Shown: positions 47,164 through 56,470, counted from the first letter of the stretch. The stretch is 64,000 bases of DNA from Symbiodinium natans (GCA_905221605.1 CAJNDS010002499.1:325420-389419), one strand, 5' to 3'. The notes: generated from the sequence alone by a model not told the origin. Numbers and translations: made by a program.

Positions 47164-49445
47164 CCATTGCTACTGATTCCGATGAGGAACAGAGACCGCA
47201 ACAACATGAAGTTCAAACTGCGCTGAACTCTGAGAAGAATGGCTTTGATAGGGGCAGCCAGCCCCTTAAAGCCAAGCCCGACTTGAGCTCTGATTCTCAG
47301 ATGCGTAGAGTCAAGAAAAGCCTCGATAAGCTTAACAATGCCAAGCCTGTCTCCAAGAGAAAAGATGGTAAAATTGGAAGCAGGAACAATCAAATTAATG
47401 CTGTCTCGTCGGAAGACTGCATACAGGTCGCACTTGGTGTTGAACGTTACATCATCTTATCGCTTTTTGATGGATGCGGAATATCACGTGCTGTCACCGT
47501 TGAATGCCTCAAGCAACAACCTGTTGCGGCTGTGAGTGCAGAAAGTGACAGCGTCCTTCGCGCCCTCATATGCCATAAGTATGACTATGACAAAAGCCAA
47601 AGATGGGCTCTTGACTCGCACCGTGTGCCATCGATCGCAATTGATGACGTTTGGACTCTACTTAAAGAGGATTACCGATTGCTGCGTGAATGTTTGTCCT
47701 TCCTGGGAAGGATTCATCCACAAAAAACAGCCATCATCATTCCCGCCGGTTCCCCCTGCCAAGATCTCACGGTTGCAGGGTCCAGCTCAGGTGGATTAGG
47801 ACTTCTGGGAGACCGCTCGCAACACATGCTTGTCTTATACGCGATTTTGCTTGCATTCCAAAGCATTGAACCCAGTATCCTTCAGTGCGTGCACATCTTC
47901 CTTGAAAATGCTGGGTCTATGAAGCCCATCCACCAGGGCTTCATTCAGCAGATCTTCGGAATACGTGATTGTTGCTGCCATCATATTGCTGGAGCTACAT
48001 TCGGCCATGTTGAAAGGAAAAGAAAATTCTTTACTAGATATGGGCAAATTGGCACCTTCAGCAATCGCCCCACTCCGTGGTTCCAAGGATGGCGTCCTGT
48101 TGCGGAACACATGTGCGGAATAAAACCCCCTGGCGAAAAGCTCAAGCCTTGGCTTCGTCCCAAACGCTTTGATCGCGAGAGGGGGCTTCGATTGGCTGCA
48201 TACTTTTACCACCCCTCTGCCCTTCTTTACCATGTACCCAGCTTCGGCGGAGCTGAAGCCTTCCAGAGGCAATTCTCACAAGCGGCTAATACCTCCAATG
48301 GGGTTCCAAATCTACAATGGGAAAAATTTGTTCCTGATGGACCCATTGGCCTGCGCTTTGTAACAGATGTTCAGAAGCTTTCTCTTCAAGCGGACGTCCC
48401 AAGCCTTGCAGCAATGGATCGCTTTGCTGAAGCTAATTACGAACTTCTCCGTGCAGAAAATGCTTTCCTTATTGGTGATAGTGGCATTCCTCCCTTCAGG
48501 GTTGCTCACTACAAGGAAATGTTGAGAGATGCTGAGCTCGATATCTGGCTTGCAGATGTGGAAGAACACATTAATGATATGTGTATTGCTTCCATTGTTG
48601 GGAACTGCTTCTACCCTGGTGCTCTCAAAGCTGCGATCAAACACGCATCCCTTCGAGAGTTACTGAATGAAAACCCCGACAGTCATTGGAAGCCGCTTCC
48701 CCTCTCACAGTTTCTCCAATACTGGCCTAGCTATGGCCAACAAGTTCTTGCTGCTACTACAGCTGTTAAGCTACAAGACAAGTTTTCGCATAAGTTTCAT
48801 GCGCCTTTTCCATGCGATGAACTTAATGCTGTTGGCTGGCTCAAACAAGGTTTAATTGTCAATAAACCTGTTGTTCTGGAGTATACCCCCGGCCAAGGTA
48901 AATTCCAAGGCATTAGAGAGAGCGCGTCCGGCATTCCTAGAGGAATTTCCTTTGTGACGGAAACTCGATTCCATCAAACGCAAGACTTATTGCAAGAAAA
49001 AGGGATCCCATCGGCCATCCAGCGTGTCTTGCAAATTGTCGACCCTCAATTACAACTTTTGTGTGGATCGAGACGCAATGTCATGGCCAATTTGTGCAGA
49101 GAGACTGTTGCGAATCTCGGTGCCAAGTTTGCCTTACATTTTCTTGACTTCCCTGCACAAGGGTGGTGCCTGATCAGCTTTCTCAAAGCGTTGCATCTTG
49201 AGTTTGTCGCGTATAGAGACGAGTTCATCCCTCAATTCCTCCTTGTAAAGGGACAGCAAAATACTCTCTATGTGCAGCACTTGAAAGATGCCAACGCCCG
49301 CAAGAAGTCTCCGCCAGTCGACTTCTTCCTATATGTCGAACAAGATGATCAATGTGCCTTAGCAATGCTCAATGCTTCCCAGGCTCGTGATACTGTGCAT
49401 GCGCTTACCCAAGCATCGATCATTGAGGTCGTTGACATTGAATGA
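47154..49445 (+). CDS. ORF B: DNMT3-like DNA (cytosine-5) methyltransferase
   Basis: Transfers a methyl group from S-adenosylmethionine to C5 of cytosine in DNA. Motifs are in order: I, SLFDGCGISRAV (Asp codon 47,469); IV, AGSPCQDLTVAGS with the catalytic Cys codon at 47,757; VI, IFLENAGSM (Glu codon 47,904); VIII, GHVERKRKFF (from 48,003); and X, SIVGNCFYPGAL (near 48,594). The PCQDL and GLGLLGDRS wording is closest to DNMT3-type enzymes. About 300 further residues of unknown function follow motif X. The frame is open from ATG 46,965, but that part overlaps ORF A. The coordinates given start at the predicted frameshift; ATG 47,301 is an alternative start. No bromo, PWWP or zinc domain was seen. 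It may methylate the element's own DNA, as shown for other retrotransposon DNMTs. Confidence 0.85.
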   Translation, partial: EVHSIATDSDEEQRPQQHEVQTALNSEKNGFDRGSQPLKAKPDLSSDSQMRRVKKSLDKLNNAKPVSKRKDGKIGSRNNQINAVSSEDCIQVALGVERYIILSLFDGCGISRAVTVECLKQQPVAAVSAESDSVLRALICHKYDYDKSQRWALDSHRVPSIAIDDVWTLLKEDYRLLRECLSFLGRIHPQKTAIIIPAGSPCQDLTVAGSSSGGLGLLGDRSQHMLVLYAILLAFQSIEPSILQCVHIFLENAGSMKPIHQGFIQQIFGIRDCCCHHIAGATFGHVERKRKFFTRYGQIGTFSNRPTPWFQGWRPVAEHMCGIKPPGEKLKPWLRPKRFDRERGLRLAAYFYHPSALLYHVPSFGGAEAFQRQFSQAANTSNGVPNLQWEKFVPDGPIGLRFVTDVQKLSLQADVPSLAAMDRFAEANYELLRAENAFLIGDSGIPPFRVAHYKEMLRDAELDIWLADVEEHINDMCIASIVGNCFYPGALKAAIKHASLRELLNENPDSHWKPLPLSQFLQYWPSYGQQVLAATTAVKLQDKFSHKFHAPFPCDELNAVGWLKQGLIVNKPVVLEYTPGQGKFQGIRESASGIPRGISFVTETRFHQTQDLLQEKGIPSAIQRVLQIVDPQLQLLCGSRRNVMANLCRETVANLGAKFALHFLDFPAQGWCLISFLKALHLEFVAYRDEFIPQFLLVKGQQNTLYVQHLKDANARKKSPPVDFFLYVEQDDQCALAMLNASQARDTVHALTQASIIEVVDIE

Positions 49446-49631
49446 AGAGGAGCCAGCCCTGGCACCTTCCTTCACAAAGTAATCGAAGAGAACAGCCAGC
49501 TACCTACGCCTTGTCTGATATTTGAGGGTAACGAAGCTGCCTGCCTTGCATTTGCACGGCCATACTATCCTCTGTTCCCCTTACCTTGGGCAAAGGGAAC
49601 TCTTTGCGCTCTTCTTAACCCCATACTTTGC
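49446..49631 (+). other. In-frame coding-like extension beyond the DNMT stop
   Basis: After the TGA at 49,443 the same frame stays open for 62 codons and reads protein-like (GTFLHKVIEENSQLP, then FARPYYPLFPLPWAKG). It then overlaps ORF C, which continues in the +1 frame with ELFALFLTPYFAENY. This suggests either stop readthrough plus a shift, or recent decay of a longer DNMT polyprotein. Confidence 0.4.
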
Positions 49632-49950
49632 TGAGAATTATACCAGTAAAGCCTTTGCTTCAGATTGCAACTCGAACGAAGCCTGGCTTAGCGAGGTCTT
49701 GCGCGACTTCTCTTGCTTTGCTAAGCTTGCTCTACCGTGTCGACAGGCTGTGTATATTGGTATTGACGCACGAGGCGCACATTACACCACATATAAGCAA
49801 GGTACGGTGCATCAACAGACTGTCACCCACAACAACATCCCCTCCACAATTCCCACCCAAGAAAAGGCACTGCGCATTTATGTCTACGATCGGCAACCTG
49901 CTGTCTACCATTGCTTCTATGGGGTCCATCGGGACCCTTTGCCCCTATGA
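49519..49950 (+). CDS. ORF C: 142-aa ORF without any ATG
   Basis: Open from 49,519 to TGA 49,948. There is no methionine codon anywhere in the frame, and the first possible near-cognate start is TTG 49,522. It is therefore probably reached by recoding from ORF B or is the tail of a disrupted fusion. The sequence is protein-like (AENYTSKAFASDCNSNEAWL). It carries IGIDARGAHYT near 49,767-49,800, a near match to IEIDMKGAHYT in the polymerase-like end of ORF E. Its stop overlaps the ATG of ORF D as ATGA. The function is unknown. Confidence 0.55.
   Translation, partial: YLRVTKLPALHLHGHTILCSPYLGQRELFALFLTPYFAENYTSKAFASDCNSNEAWLSEVLRDFSCFAKLALPCRQAVYIGIDARGAHYTTYKQGTVHQQTVTHNNIPSTIPTQEKALRIYVYDRQPAVYHCFYGVHRDPLPL
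49947..49950 (+). promoter_or_regulatory. ATGA stop-start overlap between ORFs C and D
   Basis: The ATG of ORF D (49,947-49,949) overlaps the TGA of ORF C (49,948-49,950). Such overlaps serve termination-reinitiation coupling in some LINEs and viruses. Confidence 0.5.
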
Positions 49951-52900
49951 CGACGATTCGTGACGTGGTGATCAAGGCAAGGTCTACGACCTTCCTTGAT
50001 CACCTCAATGCCTATGTTGCTTGTCGTAGACATCGCGCTGAGCTGAAGCTTGCTCTCATGGCCAATGACAGCCGACCTTTTAACCTAATTGCTGCTATCA
50101 ATCTTCAGCTCGCGACAGAAGAGCTTGAACTTGCACTGAATCTCATAGCTGACAGGCTTGTTCCTTACTTCGACACGATCCCAAAGGAGCCGTGCAAGCT
50201 GCAGGCTGTCGTTAGTTGGAACGTTACCTCGCTGTGTACCTTCGACACTATTGGCCTTGCCAAGCTTCGTACCATTGGTGCGTTGGCTCACCAAACGCCC
50301 GTGCTTTTGCAGGAAACCAAATGGAATGCTGCCTGTTTACACCGATTCAGACAGGCAACAGCCAGAATAAATACGATTGCCTCTCTCGCTATTTGGAAGG
50401 AATCTGGACACTCTGGAGGAGTTGCTGTCTGTTTGCCACAGGACTATAAAGTCGTAGAAACTGTTGACCTTGTGCCTGGTTTTGCCCTTGCCGTGCTGGT
50501 CAGATTTCGGTCTGTCTGCTACTGGCTCCTGTCGGTTTATTGGCACCCTGATCAATGGGGGAAGCTTTTCCCTGCACTTAGTGCTTTTGTCAAGGATGCA
50601 ACTCATGTGGTTGTCCTTGGGGGGGACTTCAATGCTGTTAATCAGCAGAAGGAGGGTGAGTATGCACATCTCCTTGCTCAAGGCGACATGATTGAATGCA
50701 AGTCTGACAGGCCAACTTTCGAGCAAGGCTCTACCTGCAGTCACCTTGACCATTACCTTATTTCCAGTTCGCTGTACTTGTCCGCCAAGATCTGTTCTGT
50801 CTCTTGGAAGCACAAAAAAGTAACTGGAGGACATCACTTGGTAAAGATTCGGTTTCGGCCGAAGCATAAGCTTGACAAAGATGTCCCGGCGATACCTGTT
50901 CGGACAGTTCCTGCTGCGGCTTTTTCTGTTCCACCTGCGACTACTGACTTGCCTGGCATCGAGGCTGCGGAGACTAGCCCTTCGCACCTTCTTCTTCGTA
51001 AACTAATTAATTGCACTAAAGCCCGCTTGATTGAAGAGCAGAACAAAGGTCAAAAACTCTGCCCTTCTGACGCGCTCGTTGCACAAAAAGCCACATGTTT
51101 CTTGTGGCATGCAAACCTACGTGCCCAAGCTGGAAACTCAATTGCTGCATTAATTAGGAAGTTGGTACGCCTTTTGAACAGGAGCACTGGTGCGACTGTC
51201 GGTGTCAACGCAAGCACCGTCACATCTTTAGCCAGGCATATCACCATACCCCCTTTCACGCCGTCAGGTAATGGTTCAGCCGAGCTCCCGAGACATTGGC
51301 TTCAAGAAGCGCTTAATCGGCTACACCTTGGTGCAGAGCTGAAAACTGCCCCCTCACCAAGTCTTCGTTCCCTGGTTGCTCAAAGAGATTTGCAGGTTGA
51401 TAAGTCTAAAATTAAGTGGCAGGCCTTCAGGAAGATCTGCCCTCGAATCATCGATTCGCAACAGGTCAGAAGCGAAAATGGCCAGCTGATCACATCTATG
51501 AGTCAGTTTGATGCTGCACTAAGGGCAACTAGAGCCTTTTGGCACCACTTCCCTTGTCAATACGATAACCAGTGGGACAAACTCCTACAGCCATATGCGC
51601 AAAGGGCCCCCTTCGTGCCGGCTGACTTACCAGATGAAAGCATCATCTTCAAGGCCATTATTACCACCAAGGATTCTTCCCCGGGTCCCGATGGTGTGCC
51701 CTATGCCTTCTATAGGCAAAATCCGAGTTATTTTGCCAACTTACTTGGGGATCATATGTGGGAGATGTGCTTGTCTCAAGCTGATCATCCGCTTCAGGCC
51801 TTAGTCTTCATTCCCAAGGCAGACAAGGGTGCGTACGCGGACAACTACAGGCCACTAGACATGCCCGATACTTGTGATCGAATCATTGACTCCGCAATCT
51901 ACGCTGTCCTTGCTGAGTCTTTCAAAGAATCGCTACATCCTGCCCAGGCTCTTCTTAATCACTTCAAAGAACCACAGGCAAATTATGCCCAAATGCAACA
52001 CTACTTGGAGCTCAAAGATGCCCAGTACACAGTCATGCTTTCCGACTTTGCCAAGGCCTTTGAACGGGTGAATCCCTGGTGGGTACTACAGTGCTTAGCG
52101 GCAAGAGCTGCCCCTGCCTGGATCAAAGCTTACGTCATCCACCTTATGTTTGGGAGGCGCACCCAGCATAAAGTGCAAGGTTTCTTGCTCGAGCCTATCT
52201 CCATCCACCAAGGCCTTGCTATGGGAAGGGCGACTTCTGTTGTCCTTTTCTGTCTCGCCTTAGATCCCTTGATTTGGGCGCTGCACGACATTTCTTCCTT
52301 CATAAGACTAACGGCTTACATGGACGATAACAGCGCTGCCTCCAAAGGCCTGCATTGGGTGGAAAAGGCACAAAGAACTTTCGAACCAGCGCACAGCGCG
52401 GGGTTACAAGTTCTCCGTCACCAATGCTTCCAAGCAGGGTTTATTTCTTTACAGGTTCTCCCTGGGGATGTCAGAGCATGCATAGCCCAATTTGGTGTCG
52501 CTTGGATTGAGTCCAAACAGCTTCCACCGAGCAATACTCTCACCATTGGAGGTCCCTCATTGCATCAAGCCTTGTGCTTACTGCTTCAACAGAACATCTA
52601 CAGCCTCGACCAAGCAATGAGGATGTCCTTGACTAGGCTTGACGTGCGACACGGACTGCTCTTAGTAAGCGGAAGCAAATGCTACGTCCTGTCTAGCGAT
52701 ATGCTGCTTTGCATGTGCACACAACAGCAAAATTTCCAGGCTTTGTTGGCTTGCATTATTGCATCGCCTTGCAAATGCAAATGCAAAACTTCTATTCTTA
52801 CCAACAAGCCCTTCAAAACTGCTGATATCCTTCTCCTCGACATGACGCCTTGGGGGTCTAAGATTATTGCTGAGACTGCAACAATGTTGGGCTTTATCCT

Positions 52901-53003
52901 GCGTGGCCGCATGTCAAAATATGAATGGGAGCAAGCAACGTCTATTGATGAAATCCATTGGGTTGGACAAAGGAAATGTCAGATGTTTCCTTGCGCATGC
53001 TGA
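49947..53003 (+). CDS. ORF D: EEP endonuclease and reverse transcriptase (non-LTR type)
   Basis: Nicks target DNA and copies RNA into cDNA, as in LINE target-primed reverse transcription. Numbering is from ATG 49,947 (1018 aa). The exonuclease-endonuclease-phosphatase domain starts VVSWNVTSL (about 90), with QETKW (Glu123), GGDFNAV (Asp227, Asn229), SHLDHYLIS (Asp268) and TGGHHLV (His296/297). The RT has SSPGPDGVPYAFY, FIPKADKG and YRPLDMPDTCDRI, motif A SDFAKAFERV (Asp700), motif B HQGLAMGRATSV and motif C AYMDDNSAA (Asp793/794). YMDD is unusual for LINEs, which mostly have YADD. The frame ends in the thumb region, and the thumb continues in ORF E in another frame. The ATG overlaps the stop of C. 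All catalytic residues are present, so the enzyme could be active. Confidence 0.92.
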   Translation: MTTIRDVVIKARSTTFLDHLNAYVACRRHRAELKLALMANDSRPFNLIAAINLQLATEELELALNLIADRLVPYFDTIPKEPCKLQAVVSWNVTSLCTFDTIGLAKLRTIGALAHQTPVLLQETKWNAACLHRFRQATARINTIASLAIWKESGHSGGVAVCLPQDYKVVETVDLVPGFALAVLVRFRSVCYWLLSVYWHPDQWGKLFPALSAFVKDATHVVVLGGDFNAVNQQKEGEYAHLLAQGDMIECKSDRPTFEQGSTCSHLDHYLISSSLYLSAKICSVSWKHKKVTGGHHLVKIRFRPKHKLDKDVPAIPVRTVPAAAFSVPPATTDLPGIEAAETSPSHLLLRKLINCTKARLIEEQNKGQKLCPSDALVAQKATCFLWHANLRAQAGNSIAALIRKLVRLLNRSTGATVGVNASTVTSLARHITIPPFTPSGNGSAELPRHWLQEALNRLHLGAELKTAPSPSLRSLVAQRDLQVDKSKIKWQAFRKICPRIIDSQQVRSENGQLITSMSQFDAALRATRAFWHHFPCQYDNQWDKLLQPYAQRAPFVPADLPDESIIFKAIITTKDSSPGPDGVPYAFYRQNPSYFANLLGDHMWEMCLSQADHPLQALVFIPKADKGAYADNYRPLDMPDTCDRIIDSAIYAVLAESFKESLHPAQALLNHFKEPQANYAQMQHYLELKDAQYTVMLSDFAKAFERVNPWWVLQCLAARAAPAWIKAYVIHLMFGRRTQHKVQGFLLEPISIHQGLAMGRATSVVLFCLALDPLIWALHDISSFIRLTAYMDDNSAASKGLHWVEKAQRTFEPAHSAGLQVLRHQCFQAGFISLQVLPGDVRACIAQFGVAWIESKQLPPSNTLTIGGPSLHQALCLLLQQNIYSLDQAMRMSLTRLDVRHGLLLVSGSKCYVLSSDMLLCMCTQQQNFQALLACIIASPCKCKCKTSILTNKPFKTADILLLDMTPWGSKIIAETATMLGFILRGRMSKYEWEQATSIDEIHWVGQRKCQMFPCAC

Positions 53004-56000
53004 TCCTTGATAAGGCCTTGTGCAATATGTTGAGAAGGAATAAACAAGCTCTTTCCCTTACTGCATCAATGCCTGCCAGGATTCAATTCCATACGGCCTT
53101 CATTGCCTCTTGCCCTCTTTTCTGCAATTCCTTGTACGCCTTCACCAAAAGGCATATGCTCAAAGCACTAGCTATTGCCAGCTCAACTATTTTGAGGCGT
53201 CCCTGGATTCAGGCCAAACATATGGCGGGCGTTTTTGATTTTATCAAAGCGCCTAGGGCAATGGATCCTGAGATAGGCGCCATATTATCTAAAGTTGGCC
53301 TACTGCTGCGCTGGAGAGGCAAATGGGCTTTAAACGTTATCCTGCATGACCTTGAAAATGCGCATGCGGCCAACCTTCCCTTCTACCATTCGTTGCTTGT
53401 GCAAGCCAGGCAAGCTATTCAGAAATCAGTCTCCTTAGGAGACTCACCAATCATTGAGCAGTTCAAAAGCAAGTGCCATGATGCCCTATCTGCTGCGCTG
53501 CCTCGAGTGAGCCCTCACTCAGGCGGTCGCAAGCTCAAGCAGGCGCAAATTGCGCTTAGAGCAGTGTTGCGCAATGCTGCTTGTGTTCAGGCGCAAGGAT
53601 ATCTTCGACAAAAAGTTGCGAACCATGCACATGAGAGACAGCTATGTGCCATTTTGCTTGCGCTAAACCTCCCGCCAAAGAACGTGGCTTCGGATGTCAC
53701 TCGTTGCTACGCACTTAGATGGGCCATTGTTGAAGAAGCCGATGCATATTTTGTGTACAGGCAATATGCCTCTAGGGACGAGCAATGTAGAGTCTGCCTA
53801 CGCAAACAAACAGGGAAAGAGCTCTGGTATGACAATGGGTTCGGCAGCATGCCAGTCTGCAAACTCTGTCATCTCAACCAAAGCTGCCCTGATGACCTTG
53901 CCCATGCCATCAGCTGCATGCTGCCTTGCTGTGATGTTAACCAAGCACCACTCCTGCAATGTGCGGCAATGCCTGGTGCTCCGGCTAGAACTATTACTTA
54001 CAGAGCAGCTATACCCAATGAGCACCAGTGTACTTTCATCCAAAGCCACTGCCTGCTCTGTGGGCTGGGAGCAAACACAACAGAGCATTGGCTTACGGCT
54101 TGTGTGGTCACCAAAGCCTCCCTCTTTATTGTCCTAGTCACATTGGGATATGCTGGCACTGCCTCGTTTGACTCCCTGTGTCACACTGCCCTTCCTAAGA
54201 TCAATGTTGAGGGAGGGATTGACAAGAAATTCTGTGCCGTCCTATTAGCATGGATTGCGACCATAAGAAGATATACTATGGAACAGCAATGCACCTGGCA
54301 CCCTGGATGGTGTGAGACACCGCAACGGGCAAAACACATCAGTAACATACCCAAGCTCGCGTCACGTCTTTGGAATACCATCCCGAGGATGTTACTTCCC
54401 AAAGCATTACCGGCATGGTGGGTTGACACGGAACGCTGCAAGCCCTGTTGCAACGACGGAGGACTCCATATTGAGGTCAAGCATCCCCTTTCTGCCTTAA
54501 TTAAAGCAAGCGCCCAAGGTGTTACCGTCTCCCCCAGGAATGCCAATATAGGGGATGTCTTAGCAACATTAGATGCACAGCATTACTTGCTTGCACCTAT
54601 GTATCAACAGACCCTTGGCGTCCCTAATGTTGCTCTATGGCCTAAAATGTGTCATTGCGGCAATCTGCACCTTAAAGTTACGGCATTAAGGCCAATCCCT
54701 GCAGGTACTCCACTTATTGTTGAGTTAAAACCTGTCAAAGATACCCACCTTGTTGCTCAATTTGACGGCAGCTGCCACGTGCAAGAAGGTATCGGTGGTG
54801 CGGGTGGTATCGTATGGTCGCCCGGACCAGTCCCGGTAATTCTTGAAACGATTGCCATCCCACTCCAGCCTTGTCCAGATTCTATGTTTGCGGAAATATG
54901 CGCCGCTGACGCAACGTTAGACAAGGCATTATCTCTAGCTGCTAGCAATCAAATTAGGGAGGTTATCCTTCAGGGCGACTGCATCAACATTGTAAAGCAC
55001 TTTGCTGGTGCCTTGAGACTACATAGGGAAGACCTAGTGCGAAAACTGGACAACATGTGGCAAAAGTTAACGCACACACCCATTACAGTGCATTGGTCAT
55101 ACGTCCCTCGCGTCGGCAACAAAGTCGCTGATCACCTGGCAGGAATCGCTGCTAACAGTCTCCGCTACGAAGCACCCCTTCATGAAGATGTCTTCTTTGA
55201 CTCGGGTGAGGGTCAGCCTCATATGCAAATAAACACTGAGTGCTTTCCGCCTATTCTGTTGCCTTCCAAGCAATGGCACCTGCAAGCTATACAGGATTTG
55301 CATTCCGGAGCTGAAACTATTTCTCTTGAGGCCCCCCCACTTTGGAATCCGGAACTGCTTTTGCGGTTTTGCCTCTACAATCGGATCAAGCCTCCCCCCG
55401 AGCTTGATACAACGTGGCCAGGGCTGGTGCAGTATCGAAGGCCATCTTTGCACCCACAGGGTAGATATTATGCCATACGGCACTGGCAAACGAGTAAAAG
55501 GCTAACACGTTTCTTGGCCATCGGACCGAACGCAATTGAAATCGACATGAAAGGTGCGCATTATACGCTTTTGCGCCTCCTTACATGTCACAGCCCTACT
55601 CACCCACCCCTCCCAACGTTGCTTGAAGCCAGGGAGCTATTTAGTAGTCACCTTGCACGCGCGCCCAAAGCACAAACAGTGCAAACCAAGCACTTGTTGC
55701 AAAGAGCAGTTGGAATGGACAGCAATGCTTTCCTTCGGCATGTTTATGAAGGTAGTATTGCTGCTTATGCCATCCCCCCTGCCTTGGCAAGTTTTCTTGC
55801 ACATTTGGTGCAGGCTAAAGCTACCCTCCAGGTTATGATCCAGCAAGGAATCCCTTTTTACCAACCGGATGCAAGGGTCAACAACAGGAATTGGGCAACT
55901 TTTGCACTTGAAGCTGCGGAAAGCTTCGTAATGCGAAAAGGGCTCGCTGCAATGCTCCCGTACTGCGCAGGCACAGTGCTTTGGGTACATGACGGGGTGT

Positions 56001-56383
56001 ACGTCAAAAATAGAAACGCAGTTTCGCCCTTCATCGAAGGGGCTACTGAAGCGTTGGTTCAGCTCATCCAGGTGGGGCAGCACTGTCATCCACAGGTCAC
56101 ACCTAACCAGGAATTTGCTAACCTACAAGATGTCTTTGCTATTACCACCACGAAGAGTGAATTTAATGCGGCAGTTGATGCGTTAAACGCTGCGGGTATC
56201 GCGTGTCATAGCCCTGCTCTCCCAAAGCGCCCAAAGGCAACCACCAACAGGGTGTCCAAGCGCCTTATCCTGGAAGTTCAGGATATACTAGAGGTCGAGA
56301 GGCAAAGAGACGATAAAAGGAGACGCGTTGATGTTACAGCTGTTCCGCGTAGGGGATTGTGGGTAACACCCCCCTCGTTGTGA
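52976..56383 (+). CDS. ORF E: RT thumb/zinc region, RNase H and polymerase-A-like C-terminus
   Basis: Continues the retroelement polyprotein. The first 100 residues (MSDVSLRM, then LYAFTKRHML, TILRRPWI) match the post-palm region of LINE RTs. Cysteine clusters CRVCLRK/CKLCH (about 270-305) and CLLCGLGANTTEHWLTAC (about 365) resemble the LINE C-terminal zinc motif. RNase H follows with Asp597 (AQFDGSC), Glu640 (FAEICAAD), Asp668 (LQGDC) and Asp719 (NKVADHLAG), at normal spacing. The last 330 residues hold GRYYAIRHWQ, IEIDMKGAHYTLLRLL (Asp857) and LWVHDGVYV (His1005-Asp1006), which look like motifs A and C of a family-A polymerase palm. That assignment is inference. ATG 52,976 or 52,997 may start it near the stop of D. 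A -1 shift from D is possible, but no canonical slippery heptamer was seen. Confidence 0.85.
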   Translation: MSDVSLRMLILDKALCNMLRRNKQALSLTASMPARIQFHTAFIASCPLFCNSLYAFTKRHMLKALAIASSTILRRPWIQAKHMAGVFDFIKAPRAMDPEIGAILSKVGLLLRWRGKWALNVILHDLENAHAANLPFYHSLLVQARQAIQKSVSLGDSPIIEQFKSKCHDALSAALPRVSPHSGGRKLKQAQIALRAVLRNAACVQAQGYLRQKVANHAHERQLCAILLALNLPPKNVASDVTRCYALRWAIVEEADAYFVYRQYASRDEQCRVCLRKQTGKELWYDNGFGSMPVCKLCHLNQSCPDDLAHAISCMLPCCDVNQAPLLQCAAMPGAPARTITYRAAIPNEHQCTFIQSHCLLCGLGANTTEHWLTACVVTKASLFIVLVTLGYAGTASFDSLCHTALPKINVEGGIDKKFCAVLLAWIATIRRYTMEQQCTWHPGWCETPQRAKHISNIPKLASRLWNTIPRMLLPKALPAWWVDTERCKPCCNDGGLHIEVKHPLSALIKASAQGVTVSPRNANIGDVLATLDAQHYLLAPMYQQTLGVPNVALWPKMCHCGNLHLKVTALRPIPAGTPLIVELKPVKDTHLVAQFDGSCHVQEGIGGAGGIVWSPGPVPVILETIAIPLQPCPDSMFAEICAADATLDKALSLAASNQIREVILQGDCINIVKHFAGALRLHREDLVRKLDNMWQKLTHTPITVHWSYVPRVGNKVADHLAGIAANSLRYEAPLHEDVFFDSGEGQPHMQINTECFPPILLPSKQWHLQAIQDLHSGAETISLEAPPLWNPELLLRFCLYNRIKPPPELDTTWPGLVQYRRPSLHPQGRYYAIRHWQTSKRLTRFLAIGPNAIEIDMKGAHYTLLRLLTCHSPTHPPLPTLLEARELFSSHLARAPKAQTVQTKHLLQRAVGMDSNAFLRHVYEGSIAAYAIPPALASFLAHLVQAKATLQVMIQQGIPFYQPDARVNNRNWATFALEAAESFVMRKGLAAMLPYCAGTVLWVHDGVYVKNRNAVSPFIEGATEALVQLIQVGQHCHPQVTPNQEFANLQDVFAITTTKSEFNAAVDALNAAGIACHSPALPKRPKATTNRVSKRLILEVQDILEVERQRDDKRRRVDVTAVPRRGLWVTPPSL

Positions 56384-56448
56384 TGCGTGTAGTCCCCATT
56401 TCAACCACCCTCCCTCTTTCGTGATGGCGGCACCTTTGGCTCAGACCA

Positions 56449-56470
56449 GTTGTGAACGCCCGGGCACAAC
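56449..56470 (+). promoter_or_regulatory. CC-loop hairpin just upstream of ORF F
   Basis: Outer stem GTTGTG/CACAAC, a 2x2 internal mismatch (AA opposite GG), then CG, CC, CG. It ends five bases before ATG 56,476. It keeps the ACGCCCG apex of the leader hairpins. Confidence 0.5.

Noticed and set aside
52958-53003. Canonical -1 slippery heptamer between ORFs D and E
   Set aside because: No X-XXY-YYZ sequence in the ORF D frame was found in the overlap. Reinitiation or a mutation is as likely.
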